From an uncultured Lachnospiraceae bacterium (GTDB taxonomy: Bacteria; Bacillota; Clostridia; Lachnospirales; Lachnospiraceae), in the NCBI GenBank assembly GCA_902489645.1, contig CABUAW010000085.1:1-8389 (forward strand): 8,389 nucleotides of DNA, read 5' to 3'. Of this stretch, positions 7,857-8,389 are shown piece by piece; within the stretch, counting starts at the first letter, position 1, and each line of letters begins with the position of its first letter. Position numbers and translations under genes: made by a program. Under the pieces are notes generated by a model, which was not told where the DNA came from, made no database searches, and saw only the letters and a program-made list of their open reading frames with translations.

Positions 7857-8040
7857 ATGCCTGTTTTCTTACCAGAGCTTTCATTTCTTTAAACATTCCA
7901 AAATAGGTTCAATATATTTTTTGTCCGAAATATCATAGGATGTGGAAATGGTTTTTATCATTTCCAGCCTTGCCTCTGTTTTATCTTTTTTCGCTTTAAG
8001 TATTTTTATAAACATCTTCATCATAATACATAGCACTCAA
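7855..8040 (-). pseudogene. Possible decayed coding remnant, unknown family
   Basis: On the minus strand, protein-like sequence continues across three frames. The first piece is LSAMYYDEDVYKN, starting near 8040. The longest follows as a 47-codon stretch (ATG at 8024, stop at 7881-7883) containing KAKKDKTEARLEMIKTIS and DISDKKYIEPILECLKK. The last is EMKALVRKQA, ending at the TAA at 7855-7857. The first break falls in an A5 run (plus-strand 8003-8007) and the second at a TTTAAAG heptamer (plus-strand 7887-7893). Read together they look like the charged, helical tail of one soluble protein. No Shine-Dalgarno precedes the 47-codon frame and no family is recognised. It may be an old gene fragment, a genuine 47-aa gene, or chance; homopolymer sequencing errors could also create the breaks. 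Confidence 0.3.
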
Positions 8041-8085
8041 GAAAAAACATCATGCAAAAATATGCTGCGATAAAGTAAGGGACTG

Positions 8086-8237
8086 ATGCAAAAGCAGGCT
8101 CAGGAGAATCTGCAAATGCTTATTGAAAAATTTTATCAGGCGATGAATTGGCTGAAAAAAAGGAGCAAATCGTAAAAAAAGCCCATATTTCTGCGAAAAA
8201 TTGGAAAAGTCTTTCGTGCGTGCGTTTGACGAAATAA
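8086..8237 (+). pseudogene. Possible frameshifted short coding remnant, unknown family
   Basis: An ATG at 8086, with a weak AAGGG at 8077-8081, opens a 29-codon frame beginning MQKQAQENLQMLIEKFYQ and stopping at 8173-8175. From about 8136 a different frame reads SGDELAEKKEQIVKKAH, then ISAKNWKSLS, and stops at 8235-8237. Losing one T from the run at 8131-8134 would explain the switch, since restoring it joins the pieces as IEKFLSGDELAEKK. The composition (Lys/Glu/Gln-rich amphipathic helix) looks protein-like, but no family is recognised and the case rests on reading style only. Confidence 0.25.
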
Positions 8238-8252
8238 AATAAATCGTTTGAC
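8223..8252 (+). repeat. Direct repeat CGTTTGAC, two copies
   Basis: CGTTTGAC occurs at 8223-8230 and 8245-8252, 22 bases start to start (about two helical turns), separated by an A/T-rich spacer. The second copy contains the first five bases of the candidate -35 TTGACA. Same-face spacing next to a promoter could mark paired binding sites, though two 8-mers are weak evidence. Confidence 0.45.
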
Positions 8253-8276
8253 ATCGGTAAGTGTCCATGTTAAAAA
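8248..8276 (+). promoter_or_regulatory. Candidate promoter for the gene starting at 8347
   Basis: A consensus -35 TTGACA (8248-8253) is followed by a 17-base spacer and TAAAAA (8271-8276, 4 of 6), with an extended TG at 8268-8269. Predicted initiation near 8283 leaves a leader of about 64 bases. The promoter overlaps the left arms of the nested inverted repeats at 8257-8327, so it looks open to control by a DNA-binding protein. Confidence 0.5.
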
Positions 8277-8327
8277 GGTGTTAGATAGTCGATACTAACC
8301 TTTGTAACCTATTGGTCATACACTTAC
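8257..8327 (+). repeat. Nested inverted repeats overlapping the promoter
   Basis: The outer arms GTAAGTGT (8257-8264) and ACACTTAC (8320-8327) are a perfect 8-base inverted repeat. Nested inside, AAAGGTGTTAG (8274-8284) faces CTAACCTTT (8295-8303), complementary over nine bases apart from two extra bases on the left arm. TAACC is also directly repeated at 8296-8300 and 8305-8309, and GTGTCC at 8261-8266 and 8336-8341. The arrangement could be operator sites, part of a recombination site, or a leader hairpin. Confidence 0.5.
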
Positions 8328-8346
8328 TATAAGAGGTGTCCGGAGA

Positions 8347-8389
8347 ATGAAAAAGAAAATGATACGCACAGCTTATATATCTGATTTGG
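8347..8389 (+). CDS. Start of an unidentified gene (3' truncated)
   Basis: An ATG at 8347 opens a frame reading MKKKMIRTAYISDL to the window end. AGAGGTG at 8332-8338 is a good Shine-Dalgarno 8 bases upstream, and a TTGACA promoter lies about 95 bases upstream. The Lys-rich beginning is common in Firmicutes proteins and gives no family assignment; fourteen residues are too few to tell a cytoplasmic protein from an exported one. Confidence 0.55.
   Translation, partial: MKKKMIRTAYISDL

Larger units (their letters stand above)
7857..8346. other. AT-rich intergenic stretch without an intact gene
   Basis: About 490 bases lie between the gltBD terminator and the next start codon. Hand counts give 27% GC for 7861-7920, 23% for 7981-8040, 38% for 8041-8100 and 35% for 8281-8340. 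Lines counted in gltD (6961-7020 and 7141-7200) give about 52-53%. The stretch contains two broken coding remnants and the promoter-repeat cluster listed separately. I see no tRNA, rRNA, transposase, CRISPR repeats or recognisable riboswitch in it. Confidence 0.7.

Noticed and set aside
8050..8268. A 72-codon minus-strand frame beginning MDTYRCQTIYF
   Set aside because: It is rich in Phe, Leu and Ser and complements A-rich plus-strand sequence, has no recognised domain, and overlaps the candidate promoter. The plus-strand frames look more protein-like.
1..8389. CRISPR arrays, tRNA or rRNA genes, transposases, riboswitches
   Set aside because: No regularly spaced repeats, cloverleaf sequences, rRNA segments, transposase-like proteins or known aptamer motifs were seen on either strand.

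Overview
The window is most likely chromosomal DNA from an anaerobic member of the Firmicutes, class Clostridia, and plausibly the Lachnospiraceae. This rests on protein style (a HemZ-type radical SAM protein next to a metallo-beta-lactamase-fold hydrolase, and clostridial-looking GltB and GltD), a strong AGGAGGT ribosome binding site, extended -10 (TGN) promoters and U-tailed terminators. The family-level placement is an inference from sequence recognition, not from any search.

Layout, all intact genes on the + strand. Positions 1-63 are the last 20 codons of a metallo-beta-lactamase-fold hydrolase. Eight bases later comes hemZ (72-1589), probably in the same operon. A short gap (1590-1690) holds a candidate promoter and a terminator-type hairpin. 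The glutamate synthase operon follows: gltB (1691-6247, large subunit, 1518 aa) and gltD (6261-7745, small subunit, 494 aa), separated by 13 bases, with the gltD Shine-Dalgarno overlapping the gltB stop codon. Just after gltD there is a promoter-like element and then a 13-bp perfect hairpin with a T-rich tail (7796-7856).

From about 7857 to 8346 the DNA becomes AT-rich (23-38% GC in the lines counted, against roughly 50% in most gltD lines counted) and has no intact convincing gene. It holds two apparently broken coding remnants on opposite strands (7855-8040 minus, 8086-8237 plus). It ends in a compact regulatory-looking stretch: a direct repeat CGTTTGAC, a TTGACA promoter and nested inverted repeats. 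This stretch precedes a new gene that starts at 8347 and runs off the window.

Function. GltB and GltD together form NADPH-dependent glutamate synthase, which turns glutamine plus 2-oxoglutarate into two glutamates and is the second half of the GS-GOGAT ammonia assimilation route. HemZ is a radical SAM protein annotated by family as a coproporphyrinogen dehydrogenase, but its cluster motif has the HemW-like pattern, so its true reaction is open. I saw no clear novel multi-gene system. The least explained parts are the gltD-downstream hairpin unit, the hairpin at the start of the gltB leader, and the 7857-8346 junction with its nested repeats.
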